From Poindextera sp036494815 (lineage in GTDB: Bacteria; Pseudomonadota; Alphaproteobacteria; Caulobacterales; Caulobacteraceae): a stretch of DNA of 64,000 nucleotides. The stretch is taken from positions 1 through 64,000 of the forward strand of contig DASXNV010000064.1 in the NCBI GenBank assembly GCA_036494815.1, written 5' to 3'. Both the position numbers and the translations under genes were made by a program. Position 1 is the first letter of the stretch. Every line of letters begins with the position of its first letter. The notes beneath the pieces are model-generated. The model was not told the DNA's origin. It made no database searches and saw only the letters and a program-made list of their open reading frames with translations. Below are positions 7,593 to 16,389 of the stretch, in pieces.

Positions 7593-8906
7593 TCACGCGG
7601 TCCGCCTCATCACAGCGACGAAGAAGCCGTCGGTGGCGGCGGAAAGCGGGGTAAGGCGAAGATAGTGTTCAGGAGTGCGGCGCTCGGCCAGTCGCTCCAG
7701 GCCATCGGCGTCGACCTGGCCGGAGGCTGCGATCTCATCGACCGTGTCGAGAATCTCAAAGGCCGGATGAGCCGCGCGGAAAGCCTCGATCCGATCCTCA
7801 TTCTCATCGGCCAGCAGCGAACAGGTGACATAGACCAGTCGTCCGCCGGGCTTCACATAGGTGGCGGCGTCCGTCAGCACGGCGTCCTGCTCGGCCATTC
7901 GCTTTTCCAGCTGGGCCGGAGTCAGCCGCCATTTGGCGTCGGGGTGGCGGCGCCAGGTGCCCGAGCCCGTGCAGGGCGCATCGACGAACACCAGCTCCAT
8001 CTTGCCGGCCAGGTCCTTGAGCGGATCGGGGCGCAACGGGGTCTTGACCTGCAGGTTGCGCACGCCAGCTCGCTCGGACCGGCGCACGGTGTCGGCGAGA
8101 CGCCTGGCGTCGGAATCATAGGCGTATAGCTGGCCGGTGTTGCCCATGGCTGCGGCCAGAGCCAGAGTCTTGCCCCCGCCGCCGGCGCAGAAATCCAGCA
8201 CCTGCTTGCCCTTGATCTCGCCTGCAGCCGCCGCGGCGATCTGCGAGCCGAGGTCCTGGACCTCGAACCAACCCTTGCCGAATTCCGGGATCGCCTCCAC
8301 CGGTGGCGCGCGATCGGTCGGCCCGGGCGCAGCGATGCGCAAGGCGCTGAGCGCGACGCCAGCCGGCGCGGCGCTCAGAGGATCCAGCGCCTTGATGGCG
8401 CGGCCGGGGTCGGATTTCAGCGTATTGACGCGCAGGTCGATCGGCGCGCGAGTAGCCAAGGCTGCGGTTTCGTCCGCACGGCGGTCCCCGAAGACGCGCG
8501 CCAGGTGCGGGTCGAGCCAGGCCGGATAGTCGCCTACGACCGACGGGTCGGCGCCGTCCAACGCTATCGGCATGGTGAGCTTGGCGGTTTCGTCCTCACT
8601 CAACGGCCCGGCGCCGTGAGGGGCCTCGCCAGTCGCCTCGGCGATCCGTTCCAGCGGCCAGGTCCAGCCGAACGCGAGCGCCCCCAGCACCACAGCCCGC
8701 GGCGTCTCAGCACCCATACGCGCACCCAGAGAGCGGCGATGGCGCAGGGCGTCCAGCACCAGGCCGGAGACGAAGGCGCGATCCTTCGATCCGGCATAGC
8801 GGCTGGCGTCGCCCCAGGCCTTTAGCGCCAGCCGGACCGGCTTGTGGCGCTCGTCCATGTCCTGGATGACGGCGATCGCCGCCGCCACCCGCCCCCCGTC
8901 ACGCAC
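7593..8906 (-). CDS. RsmB/NOP-family RNA (cytosine-5) methyltransferase
   Basis: The 437-residue protein has an N-terminal NusB-like helical region (about 1-130) and a SAM-dependent methyltransferase domain. Motif I is VLDFCAGGGGKTLAL. Motif IV is DAPCTGSGTWRRHPD with its catalytic Pro-Cys. Motif VI is KPGGRLVYVTCSLL with the second catalytic Thr-Cys-Ser. This double-Cys arrangement is diagnostic for m5C RNA methyltransferases of the RsmB/NOP family. Substrate rRNA is likely but the exact base cannot be read from sequence. The start is GTG at 8904-8906. The gene sits 18 bases after guaB and 55 before guaA in the same direction. Confidence 0.9.
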   Translation of the reverse strand: MRDGGRVAAAIAVIQDMDERHKPVRLALKAWGDASRYAGSKDRAFVSGLVLDALRHRRSLGARMGAETPRAVVLGALAFGWTWPLERIAEATGEAPHGAGPLSEDETAKLTMPIALDGADPSVVGDYPAWLDPHLARVFGDRRADETAALATRAPIDLRVNTLKSDPGRAIKALDPLSAAPAGVALSALRIAAPGPTDRAPPVEAIPEFGKGWFEVQDLGSQIAAAAAGEIKGKQVLDFCAGGGGKTLALAAAMGNTGQLYAYDSDARRLADTVRRSERAGVRNLQVKTPLRPDPLKDLAGKMELVFVDAPCTGSGTWRRHPDAKWRLTPAQLEKRMAEQDAVLTDAATYVKPGGRLVYVTCSLLADENEDRIEAFRAAHPAFEILDTVDEIAASGQVDADGLERLAERRTPEHYLRLTPLSAATDGFFVAVMRRTA

Positions 8907-8924
8907 GCTCTGGCCTCGCTGGCC

Positions 8925-10388
8925 TCACGAGGGCGCCGAGTAGTTGGGCGCCTCGCGGACCATGTGAACGTCGTGGACATGGCTTTCGCGCAGGCCCGCG
9001 CCGGTGATGCGGATAAACCTGGCCCGCTTCTGGAAGCTGGCGATATCGCCCGCGCCCACATAGCCCATGGCCGCGCGCAGGCCGCCAACCATCTGGTGGA
9101 TGATGGAGCCGATCTGGCCCTTGTAAGCCACCTGACCCTCGATGCCCTCCGGAACCAGTTTCAGGCTGTCGCTGACTTCCTTCTGGAAATAACGGTCGGC
9201 AGAGCCACGGGCCATGGCGCCCACCGAGCCCATGCCGCGATAGGCCTTGTAGGATCGCCCCTGGTACAGGAACACCTCGCCCGGCGCCTCTTCGGTCCCG
9301 GCGAACATCGAGCCCATCATCACGGTGGAGGCCCCAGCGGCGATGGCCTTGGCCAGGTCGCCGGAATATTTGATCCCGCCGTCGGCGATGACTGGCACGC
9401 CGCCGTCCTGAGCCGCGCGAACCGCATCGAGGATGGCGGTCAGTTGCGGCACGCCCACGCCGGCGACGATGCGAGTGGTGCAGATCGAGCCTGGCCCGAT
9501 GCCGACCTTGACCGCATCGGCCCCGGCGTCGATCAGGGCCTTGGCCGCGTCATAGGTGGCCACATTGCCGGCGACGACCTGGACGCGGTTGCTTTCGCGC
9601 TTCACCCGCTCGACGGCGCGCGCCACGTGGATGGAATGGCCGTGGGCGGTGTCGATCACCACCACGTCGACCCCAGCGTCCACCAGGGCCATGGAGCGTT
9701 CATAGCCTGGATCGCCAACGGTGGAGGCGGCGCCGACCAGCAGCCGGCCTTGCATGTCCTTGGCGGCGGAGGGGTGAGCCTGAGCCTTGTCCATGTCCTT
9801 GACAGTGATCAGGCCGACGGCGCGATAGGCGTCATCGACCACGATCAGCCGCTCGATCTTGCGGCTACGCAGAATGACCCGCGCCTCGTCTAGGCTGGCG
9901 CCTTCGCGGACGGTGGCCAGGTGCTCGCGGGTCATCAGTTCCGAGGCCGGCATATCGAGATTGGTCTCGAAGCGCATGTCCCGGTTGGTCAGGACGCCCA
10001 CCAGCTTGTTCGACCCACGCTCGATCACCGGGAAGCCCGAGAATCGGCGCCGGGCGGTGATCTCGCGCACTTCGCGCAGGGTCGTGTCGGGATGGATCGT
10101 CACCGGATTGATGACCATACCGCTTTCGTAGCGCTTGACCTCGCGCACTTGGTCGGCCTGTTCGTCGACCGTCAGATTGCGGTGCAGAATCCCCAAGCCC
10201 CCAGCCTGGGCCATGGCGATGGCCAGCCGGCTTTCGGTCACCGTATCCATGGCGGCGGATACGATGGGGATATTCAGACTTATCTCGCGTGTGAACTTCG
10301 TCGCGGTGTTGACATCACCCGGCATGAATTCGGAAGCGCCAGGTTCAAGCAAAACGTCGTCGAAGGTCAGCCCTTCGCGAATCTCCAT
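8925..10388 (-). CDS. guaB: Inosine-5'-monophosphate dehydrogenase
   Basis: IMPDH oxidises IMP to XMP with NAD, the committed step to GMP. The protein starts MEIREGLTFDDVLLEP and has two CBS domains at about 92-206. The active-site loop is GPGSICTTR with catalytic Cys at about 303. Later come the phosphate-binding block DGGIKYSGDLAKA and the flap. The ATG at 10388 was preferred to one four codons upstream (10400) because GGAGAG lies four bases before it and homologues start MEIRE. It is the first gene of the guaB-methyltransferase-guaA run. The 300-base leader holds a dispersed repeat and presumably the promoter. Confidence 0.96.
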   Translation of the reverse strand: MEIREGLTFDDVLLEPGASEFMPGDVNTATKFTREISLNIPIVSAAMDTVTESRLAIAMAQAGGLGILHRNLTVDEQADQVREVKRYESGMVINPVTIHPDTTLREVREITARRRFSGFPVIERGSNKLVGVLTNRDMRFETNLDMPASELMTREHLATVREGASLDEARVILRSRKIERLIVVDDAYRAVGLITVKDMDKAQAHPSAAKDMQGRLLVGAASTVGDPGYERSMALVDAGVDVVVIDTAHGHSIHVARAVERVKRESNRVQVVAGNVATYDAAKALIDAGADAVKVGIGPGSICTTRIVAGVGVPQLTAILDAVRAAQDGGVPVIADGGIKYSGDLAKAIAAGASTVMMGSMFAGTEEAPGEVFLYQGRSYKAYRGMGSVGAMARGSADRYFQKEVSDSLKLVPEGIEGQVAYKGQIGSIIHQMVGGLRAAMGYVGAGDIASFQKRARFIRITGAGLRESHVHDVHMVREAPNYSAPS

Positions 10389-10512
10389 GAGACTCTCCAT
10401 TTTGCGGGCCGCCTATAGCTGGGGCTGACGGCGATGGGAAGGGAGTCATTCGCGAGCGGGTGATAGACTGGCTGAAAGAGAGGGCGATTGGCCCTCCTTG
10501 TTTCCCACTTTT

Positions 10513-10652
10513 CACCGTCATGGCCGACATAGGCCGGCCATCCATGTCGTGAACGAACGGGCGAGGCTACGGGCGTGGGATTTTCGTCCAGATGGACCGT
10601 CGCGGCGGAAATTTCACGGGTGGATCGTCGGCATACGCCGACGATGACGGTG
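10513..10652. repeat. Dispersed two-hairpin intergenic repeat, copy 1
   Basis: The element is bounded by a perfect 9-base inverted repeat, CACCGTCAT (10513-10521) and ATGACGGTG (10644-10652). Inside are one hairpin around TGGCCG/CGGCCA (10521-10541) and a perfect 9-base-stem hairpin ATCGTCGGC-ATAC-GCCGACGAT (10624-10645). The central motif GTGAACGAACGGGCGA (10549-10564) is shared exactly by copies at 35617 and 62861. It lies in the 290-base gap between guaB and rlmE, where I see no gene. Confidence 0.85.
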
Positions 10653-10693
10653 CGGTGTTAGGCGATGACGGCACTATTGGAGTAGACCAATGC

Positions 10694-11407
10694 CTACCGC
10701 CCCTTGAACCCCGTCGCCACCAGATACAGCTCCGAACTCTCCGCCCGGCTGGCCTTGGGTTTGACGTGCTTGACCAGCTGGAAATGGGCCTTGAGCAGCT
10801 TCAGCACGCCTGCCGTCTCGCCGCCCTGAAATGCCTTGGCCACAAAGGCGCCGCCGGGCTTCAGCACTTCGACCGCGAAGTCGGCGGCGGCTTCGATTAG
10901 GCCGATGATGCGCAGGTGGTCGGTGCGCCGATGGCCGATCGTGTTGGGGGCCATGTCGGACAGCACCAAGTCCGGCGGACCGCCCAGGGCCTCGATTAGT
11001 TTGTCGCCGCAGTCTGGATCTGTGAAATCCATCTCGAACAGTACGGCTGGCGGCAGGGGATCTACTGGCAGCAGGTCGACTCCGACTACCGCCGAGGCGC
11101 CCCGCTCGAGCGCGATCTGGACCCAACCGCCTGGCGCGCAGCCCAGGTCGATCACGCGCGAGCCCGACCGCAGCAAGTGGAAGCGGTCGTCGATCTCCGA
11201 CAACTTGAACGCCGCGCGCGAGCGGTAGCCTCTGGCCTTGGCCTCGACCACGAAGGGATCGTTCAACTGGCGCTCCAGCCAGGCCTGGGACGACGGGGTG
11301 CGGTCCTTGGCGGTCTTCAGACGCACCGCAGCGGTGCGGGCTTTGCCTACATCATTGCCGCGGGTCGGCGCGCGCACCAGGCGGCGCTTGGGAGGGTCTT
11401 CGGTCAT
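10694..11407 (-). CDS. rlmE: 23S rRNA (uridine-2'-O-)-methyltransferase
   Basis: RlmE (FtsJ/RrmJ) methylates the 2'-OH of U2552 in the 23S A-loop. The 237-residue protein has YRSRAAFKLSEIDDRF, motif I VIDLGCAPGGWVQIALERG, the acidic catalytic residue in SDMAPNTIGH, and the Lys/Glu positions in GGAFVAKAFQGGE and SSELYLVATGFK. These give the K-D-K-E tetrad of the family. An N-terminal basic extension of about 30 residues precedes the core. The start at 11407 overlaps the upstream Ppx/GppA stop as ATGA, so the pair is translationally coupled, an arrangement also seen in relatives. Confidence 0.95.
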   Translation of the reverse strand: MTEDPPKRRLVRAPTRGNDVGKARTAAVRLKTAKDRTPSSQAWLERQLNDPFVVEAKARGYRSRAAFKLSEIDDRFHLLRSGSRVIDLGCAPGGWVQIALERGASAVVGVDLLPVDPLPPAVLFEMDFTDPDCGDKLIEALGGPPDLVLSDMAPNTIGHRRTDHLRIIGLIEAAADFAVEVLKPGGAFVAKAFQGGETAGVLKLLKAHFQLVKHVKPKASRAESSELYLVATGFKGR

Positions 11408-12537
11408 GCCACCGCTTTTGCGCCACCCTGCCCGCCTCCGCCACCCCGGCGGCGGCGGCGCGAGCGGCGGCGGCCGGACGCGTCGGCCATCAGCGACAGC
11501 AAAAGCCCTTCGCGCAAGCCGCGATCCGCCACCCTCACCCGCGCGCAGGGCCAAAGTTCCTGCACCGCTTGCAGGATGGCGGCGCCGGCCAGGACCAGAT
11601 CCGCGCGATCCGGACCGATGCAGGGTTGAGCTGCGCGCTGATCAGGATCCAGGCATAGCAGCCGATCAGCGGTGGCCTCGCACTCTTCGCGGGTCAGCCA
11701 AAGCCCGTCGACCTGGGCGCGGTCATAGCGCACCAATCCCAGATGGATGCCGGCTAGGCTGGTAATGGCGCCGGAGGTGCCTACCAGATGCGCCTTCCCT
11801 TGGGCGAAGGTCTCGCGCAGGGCTTCGGCGTGCGGGAAGTCGGCGATGCGCGCCTTCACCGCCTCGACCATCTTGCGATACCATTCGTGTTCGCCCGGCC
11901 GGATCTCGGGGAACTGTTCGGCCAGGGTGACCACTCCGATGGGGATCGATAGCCAGGCCTTTATCGGCGGCATGGAACTGACCCGGCCATTGGCGTCACC
12001 GCTCTGCCCGCGCAAATCCACCCAGGACAGCTCAGTCGAGCCGCCGCCGACGTCCAGCACCAGGGCGGCGTCCGCGGTTGGGTCTAAAAGAGCCAGGCAG
12101 CCCGCGACCGATAGACGCGCTTCTTCCCGCGGAGTGATGATCTGCAGCTGTATCCCGGTCTCGTGCGCCACCCTCTGGATGAACTCCGCGCCGTTTTCCG
12201 CCGAACGGCAGGCCTGGGTGGCGATGGCGCGAAGCTCAGGCGCGCCACGGCGCCTGAGCCGGTCGGCGCAGACCGAAAGGGCCGCCAAGGCCCGGTCCAT
12301 GGCGGCCGGCTGCAGCCGCCCGGTCTGGGACAATCCCTCGCCCAGGCGAACGATGCGCGAGAAGGCGTCGACCACGCGAAACCCGCCCCGCGAAGGGGTT
12401 GCGACCAGGAGACGGCAGTTGTTGGTGCCCAGGTCCAGCGCCGCATAGAGCGCACCAGCCTGGCGAATCGCCCCTTCAGCGGCGTCGCCCAGGCCGCTTG
12501 GTCGGTGACGCTCTCTGGACGCGTTCGCGTCAGACAT
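11404..12537 (-). CDS. Ppx/GppA-family exopolyphosphatase / pppGpp phosphohydrolase
   Basis: The 377-residue protein has the ASKHA ATPase fold. The phosphate-1 loop is AALDLGTNNCRLLVA, the second loop is LVLDVGGGSTELSW, and RAIATQACR and HLVGTSGAITSLAGIHL lie between and after them. These match Ppx/GppA enzymes, which hydrolyse polyphosphate or convert pppGpp to ppGpp. The two activities cannot be separated by sequence alone. It lacks the C-terminal HD-like domain of longer Ppx proteins. The C-terminus is a basic Arg/Gly-rich tail (RRRSRRRRRGGGGG). It is first in a two-gene unit with rlmE. Confidence 0.9.
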   Translation of the reverse strand: MSDANASRERHRPSGLGDAAEGAIRQAGALYAALDLGTNNCRLLVATPSRGGFRVVDAFSRIVRLGEGLSQTGRLQPAAMDRALAALSVCADRLRRRGAPELRAIATQACRSAENGAEFIQRVAHETGIQLQIITPREEARLSVAGCLALLDPTADAALVLDVGGGSTELSWVDLRGQSGDANGRVSSMPPIKAWLSIPIGVVTLAEQFPEIRPGEHEWYRKMVEAVKARIADFPHAEALRETFAQGKAHLVGTSGAITSLAGIHLGLVRYDRAQVDGLWLTREECEATADRLLCLDPDQRAAQPCIGPDRADLVLAGAAILQAVQELWPCARVRVADRGLREGLLLSLMADASGRRRSRRRRRGGGGGQGGAKAVA

Positions 12538-12691
12538 ACAACAAACCTGGGCTCAATGACGCGGCGCTGCGCCTAGCGGAGTGAAACTGTAGCAAGCTGG
12601 GTCGGTCGCCGGAAGTGAGTCGCCTCTCTGGGGACGCCGGTCGGTTTCGTTCATCTCTCAGTCAGGCGGATTGTGTATGATTTACGACGCT

Positions 12692-13021
12692 ATGAACACG
12701 CGACTCGCAAAATTCACGCTGGGCCAAGTGGTCCGCCACCGTGTCTTCCCCTTTCGGGGAGTGATTTTCGACGTGGATCCGGTCTTCGCCAACACCGACG
12801 AGTGGTGGAGTTCGATCCCTGAAGAGATCCGTCCAAGCAAGGATCAGCCGTTCTACCACCTGCTGGCGGAGAACGACGAAGGCACCTACACCGCTTATGT
12901 CTCGGAACAGAACCTGCTGCCTGACGACTCGGGCGAGCCGGTGGCCCACCCGCAGACGAGCCTGATTTTCGACGGGTTCCAGGACGGCCAGTACCATCTG
13001 AGGCCGAGAATCACGCACTGA
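12692..13021 (+). CDS. hspQ: Heat shock protein HspQ
   Basis: The 110-residue product has the HspQ (YccV) hallmarks RLAKFTLGQVVRHRVFPFRG, FDVDPVFANTDEWWSSIPEE and PFYHLLAEN, ending VSEQNLLPDDSGEPVAHP. HspQ is a small hemimethylated-DNA-binding-like protein that modulates Lon and DnaA turnover in enterobacteria; the role here is assumed by homology. Start ATG 12692 fits the family N-terminus; another ATG at 12677 would add five residues. A TATGAT hexamer at 12676-12681 just upstream could be a -10 box of a short-leader promoter. The gene is divergent from the ppx gene. Confidence 0.92.
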   Translation: MNTRLAKFTLGQVVRHRVFPFRGVIFDVDPVFANTDEWWSSIPEEIRPSKDQPFYHLLAENDEGTYTAYVSEQNLLPDDSGEPVAHPQTSLIFDGFQDGQYHLRPRITH

Positions 13022-13120
13022 GCGCGGCGTGTTCGAGGCGCAGAGTCTCGCTCGAGCCCCCCGCCCTTCTACTGGGCGTCCTGCGTCCGTCGATCCAAAC
13101 CAGCTTGAACTGACAGCGCT

Positions 13121-13921
13121 CTACGACCAGCCGGCCAACCCATCGCCGCCGGCGTCGCCAAGTTCCGAGCCTCCATCCACATTGAGGATGGTCCCGGTGA
13201 TGTATTTGGCGCTGTCGCTCGACAGGTACAGCGCCGCTTCAGCGATGTCGCTCTTGGAGCCGTAATCGCGCAACGCGATGCGTGACTTGATGCGCTGTTC
13301 GTCCTCGGGATTGGGCGCCAGGCGCCGCATGCCTTCGGTATCGGCGATCGGACCGGGCGAGATGGCGTTCACCCGCACGCCCGCTGGGCCCCATTCCATG
13401 GCCAGGCACTTGGTCAGCATATTGATGCCGGCCTTGGCGGCGCAGACATGGGCCTGGAACATGGACGGACGCACCGCCTGGCCGGCGGTGATGGAGATCA
13501 GCGAGGCGCCGGGCCGGTTGAGGAACTCGAACGAGGCCCGAAGCACGTTGAAGGTGCCGATCAGGTCAATATCCACCACGGTCTTGAAGCCGTTGGCGCT
13601 CATGCCCAGGGCCGGGGCCACGAAATTGCCCGCCGCGCCGGACAGCACCACGTCGATCTTGCCATAACGCTCGGCCGTCTCGCGCAGCGCGGCCTCCACC
13701 GCCGCATAGTCGCGCACGTCGGCGGCGACGCCGAACGCTTCGTGGCCCTCTTCGGAGATGGTCTTGGCCGCGGCTGCGATCTTGTCGGCGCTGCGGCTGA
13801 TCAGGGCGACCTTGGCCCCCGCCCGGGCGAAGTGTTGGGCCACGCCCAGATTGATGCCACTGGAGCCCCCGGCGACGAACGCCACCTTCCCCTTCAGCAA
13901 CCCGTCCTGCAAACCGCTCAT
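13121..13921 (-). CDS. Short-chain dehydrogenase, 2,4-dienoyl-CoA reductase-like
   Basis: The 266-residue Rossmann protein has the dinucleotide motif GGSSGINLG and the NAG-equivalent SGAAGNFVAP. The position of the usual Tyr in YxxxK reads QAHVCAAKAGINMLTK, so the Lys is kept but Tyr is not. Later PGPIADTEGMRRL follows. This replacement and the G-P-I-x-x-T-E-G-x-x-R-L block are typical of peroxisomal-type 2,4-dienoyl-CoA reductases, which use other residues for catalysis. A role in degrading unsaturated fatty acids is inferred. Start 13921 (MSGLQDG) lies 13 residues before the nucleotide motif. Next to it, divergent, is another SDR gene. Confidence 0.82.
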   Translation of the reverse strand: MSGLQDGLLKGKVAFVAGGSSGINLGVAQHFARAGAKVALISRSADKIAAAAKTISEEGHEAFGVAADVRDYAAVEAALRETAERYGKIDVVLSGAAGNFVAPALGMSANGFKTVVDIDLIGTFNVLRASFEFLNRPGASLISITAGQAVRPSMFQAHVCAAKAGINMLTKCLAMEWGPAGVRVNAISPGPIADTEGMRRLAPNPEDEQRIKSRIALRDYGSKSDIAEAALYLSSDSAKYITGTILNVDGGSELGDAGGDGLAGWS

Positions 13922-14097
13922 ATCGATCTCCTCCGCCCCATGGTGTTTGAGCCACGTTCTATCGCGCACCTGCTGGTGTTGGACACCCCGACGACGTAAC
14001 GACGTTGGCCTGAGCTGGGGTCAAGACGATTAGACTGACGTGGAATTCAAAGCGGCCCGGGCGTTGCGGAGCCGCCGCAACAGGAGAAATGCGTCAC

Positions 14098-14859
14098 ATG
14101 GAGATTTCGCTGGCAGGCCGCGCGGCCCTGGTGACGGGCGCGAGCCGGGGTATCGGCAAGGCCATCGCCCTGTCCCTGGCAGAGGCCGGCGCGGACATCG
14201 CCGTTAATTATCGCCGCGATGTCGAGGCGGCCAACCAGACCGTGGCCGAGATCAGGGCCCTGGGCCGCAAGGCCATGGCCTATTCCGCTTCGGTGGAGAA
14301 TTGGGACGATGACGTGGCCATGGTGAATCAGATGGTGGCCGACTTCGGCGGCGTCGGCATCCTGGTCAACAACGCCGGCATCGCCAGCCGAGGTCAAAAC
14401 GTTCTCGACACCGACCCGGCGGAGATGGAGCGCGTGGTGCGCGTCCACGCCTTTGGACCGCACTATCTGAGCAAGCTCGTTTTACCCCACATGCGCAAGG
14501 AAGGGCGTGGCGACATCATCATGATCTCCAGCGTCGCCACCCAGTCCATGAGCGCCCGCGGCGCGCCCTACAATATGGGCAAGGCGGCCATGGAGGCTCT
14601 GGCCCTGACCCTGGCCAAGGAAGAACGCGGCTACGGAATCCGCACCAATATCGTCGCCCCGAGCCTGACCGTGACCGAGATGGGCAAGCGGCTGAGCAAG
14701 ATGGCCGCGGGTGTCGCTGACATCCACGAGCTTGACGCCCGCTCGCCCTTTGGCCGGGTCAGCACACCCGAGGATGTGGCCGCGGTGGTGACCTTCCTGG
14801 TCTCATCCGCCAACCCTTACGTCAACGGGCAGAAGGTCGATGTGAACGGCGGCGGGTGA
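14098..14859 (+). CDS. Short-chain dehydrogenase/reductase (classical SDR)
   Basis: The 253-residue protein is a standard classical SDR: TGASRGIGKAIA for NAD(P) binding, NNAGIA, the catalytic Ser in IMISSVAT, and YNMGK with Tyr and Lys. The G-Q-K-V-D-V-N-G-G-G end fits 3-oxoacyl-ACP reductase/FabG-like enzymes. An N-terminal Arg next to the loop (SRGIG) hints at NADPH. The substrate cannot be deduced. AGGAG at 14082-14086 serves as ribosome site. ATG 14098 is preferred over 14089 because the latter leaves only two bases after the ribosome site. Confidence 0.85.
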   Translation: MEISLAGRAALVTGASRGIGKAIALSLAEAGADIAVNYRRDVEAANQTVAEIRALGRKAMAYSASVENWDDDVAMVNQMVADFGGVGILVNNAGIASRGQNVLDTDPAEMERVVRVHAFGPHYLSKLVLPHMRKEGRGDIIMISSVATQSMSARGAPYNMGKAAMEALALTLAKEERGYGIRTNIVAPSLTVTEMGKRLSKMAAGVADIHELDARSPFGRVSTPEDVAAVVTFLVSSANPYVNGQKVDVNGGG

Positions 14860-14880
14860 TGATCGTTCGCCAGTGAGCCC

Positions 14881-15693
14881 CTACGCCTCCAGCCAAACTG
14901 GCTCTGTCCGACCGATCGCCAGCGCCTGACCCAGCCGCAGCGTCGTGTCCCCGACGAAATTGTGGGCGCCGATATGGGTCAGCCGAGATTGGGTGTCGAG
15001 CCAGATCTTGCCGCCCAAATTCAGCCACCGCCGGCAGAAGGCGTAGTCTTCGCTGAGATAGATGCCGGTGTCTGGTTCGATCATGCATTCGAACAGGGCG
15101 TATTGGTGCTCGCTCGGTCGGGTCGGCCTCGGATAGACGTGCATGGCGGTGTAGCGCAGCTCCGGATGGGCCTGGGCGAGCTGCTCCAACACCTTGCGGC
15201 GGATCAGCATGAACCCCGTGCCGGCATAAACTCCTGTGGCGAAACCTTCGCGTTGCTCCAGCGCCGCGCCCTCGCAAAGCGTGCCGACATAGTTGAGCGA
15301 CGCCAGGGCTGCGGGCTCGCCAAGGAGAGCCTGTCGCGCGGCGCTGTTGCTCCAATCGGTGACCTTCAGCGGATAGACCCCGCCGACCAGATCCTCGCCG
15401 AACGCCAGCAGCCGCCCGACGGCCTCCGGCTCGAAGGCGATGTCGGCGTCGATGAACATCAGATGGGTCATCCGCGGCAGGTCGAGAAAGGCCGACACCA
15501 GGGTGTTGCGGCTGCGCGTGATGAGGGCGTCATGGCCTAGCAGAGCCAGCCGAACTTCGAACCCGTGCTGGCCGGCATAGTGGATCAGCTTGATAATCGA
15601 CTCCACATAACCCTGAGTCAACATGCCGCCGAAACAGGGTGTGGCGATCATGATGACGGCGCCATGCAGCTCGTTCTTGTTGTTCGTCGCCAT
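14881..15693 (-). CDS. GT-A-fold glycosyltransferase-like protein
   Basis: The 270-residue protein has an N-terminal strand (VIMIATPCFGGM), then LITRSRNTLVSAFL, a DxD-type metal motif in HLMFIDADIAFEP (D-A-D), VGGVYPLK, and a late EDYAFCRRW block with candidate catalytic acid. This looks like family 2-type glycosyltransferases that act on cytosolic sugar nucleotides. There is no membrane segment. No other polysaccharide gene is next to it, so the acceptor is unknown. Start 15693 (MATNNKN) was chosen because upstream codons encode a hydrophobic stretch without similarity. The 5' leader is unusually AT-rich. Confidence 0.75.
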   Translation of the reverse strand: MATNNKNELHGAVIMIATPCFGGMLTQGYVESIIKLIHYAGQHGFEVRLALLGHDALITRSRNTLVSAFLDLPRMTHLMFIDADIAFEPEAVGRLLAFGEDLVGGVYPLKVTDWSNSAARQALLGEPAALASLNYVGTLCEGAALEQREGFATGVYAGTGFMLIRRKVLEQLAQAHPELRYTAMHVYPRPTRPSEHQYALFECMIEPDTGIYLSEDYAFCRRWLNLGGKIWLDTQSRLTHIGAHNFVGDTTLRLGQALAIGRTEPVWLEA

Positions 15694-15912
15694 CAACAGC
15701 CAAACTAAAAATGAACCCAAGAATCAATCCATAACTTCTATAGCACTCACGCCTTTCGTTCGGTGATAATTCAGACTATTTCTTACGTGTTGCACAGACA
15801 ATGCGATTATTACTAAAGCATTGCGCGCAGGTCACCCCCGGCCTCACCGTCGACTTCCGTCGTCCGCCAATCCGTGGTCCAACCGCGTTCGAGCCGCTTT
15901 TCGGGAAACCAC
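15694..15912. other. AT-rich divergent intergenic region
   Basis: No gene is visible. Bases 15720-15820 are far richer in A and T than the rest of the window and separate two divergent genes, so promoters for both probably lie here. I cannot fix -35 and -10 boxes with confidence. Confidence 0.5.
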
Positions 15913-16389
15913 ATGGAAACGCCCTCCCCCGCCGCCACTCACCGAATGTGCGCGCAGCGCTGGTTCGAAGACTTTGAGCTGGGCGAGCGGTTCGTGCTGC
16001 CGTCGCGGACCATGACCGAGGCCCTGTTCGCCGCCTTTCAGTTGGCCAGCGGCGACAACCATCCGATTCACTACGACGTGGAATACTGCCGCGCCCGCGG
16101 CATGCCGCACATGCTGGCCCATGGCTTCCAGGTGCTGATCCAGACCGCCGCCGGCGCCGGCCTGTTCCCGCACATGGTCGAGGATTCGCTGAAGGGCTTC
16201 ACCGAACAGAGCAGCCGCTTTCTTGGCCCCGTCTATGTGGGCGACACGCTCTACGCCTCGCTGACCGTGGCCGAACTGCTCCCGCAGCGAACGACCGGCC
16301 TTCTGGTCATGCGCTCACAGGTGCTGAACCAGCGCGGCGAACTGGTGATGGACGGGGTGCAGAAATACCTGCTGCGCAAGAAGCCCTAA
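15913..16389 (+). CDS. MaoC-type hot-dog dehydratase
   Basis: The 158-residue protein has the hydratase-2/MaoC hot-dog signature ASGDNHPIHYDVEYCRARGM, with Asp and His as the catalytic pair, followed by PHMLAHGFQ and later GPVYVGDTLYASLTV. Such proteins hydrate enoyl-CoA or, in related forms, mesaconyl-type acids. The substrate is not clear. Start 15913 is the first ATG before the domain; a GTG at 15874 is possible but adds unrelated residues. The gene converges with the DsbA-like gene and the stop codons overlap by four bases. Confidence 0.85.
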   Translation: METPSPAATHRMCAQRWFEDFELGERFVLPSRTMTEALFAAFQLASGDNHPIHYDVEYCRARGMPHMLAHGFQVLIQTAAGAGLFPHMVEDSLKGFTEQSSRFLGPVYVGDTLYASLTVAELLPQRTTGLLVMRSQVLNQRGELVMDGVQKYLLRKKP

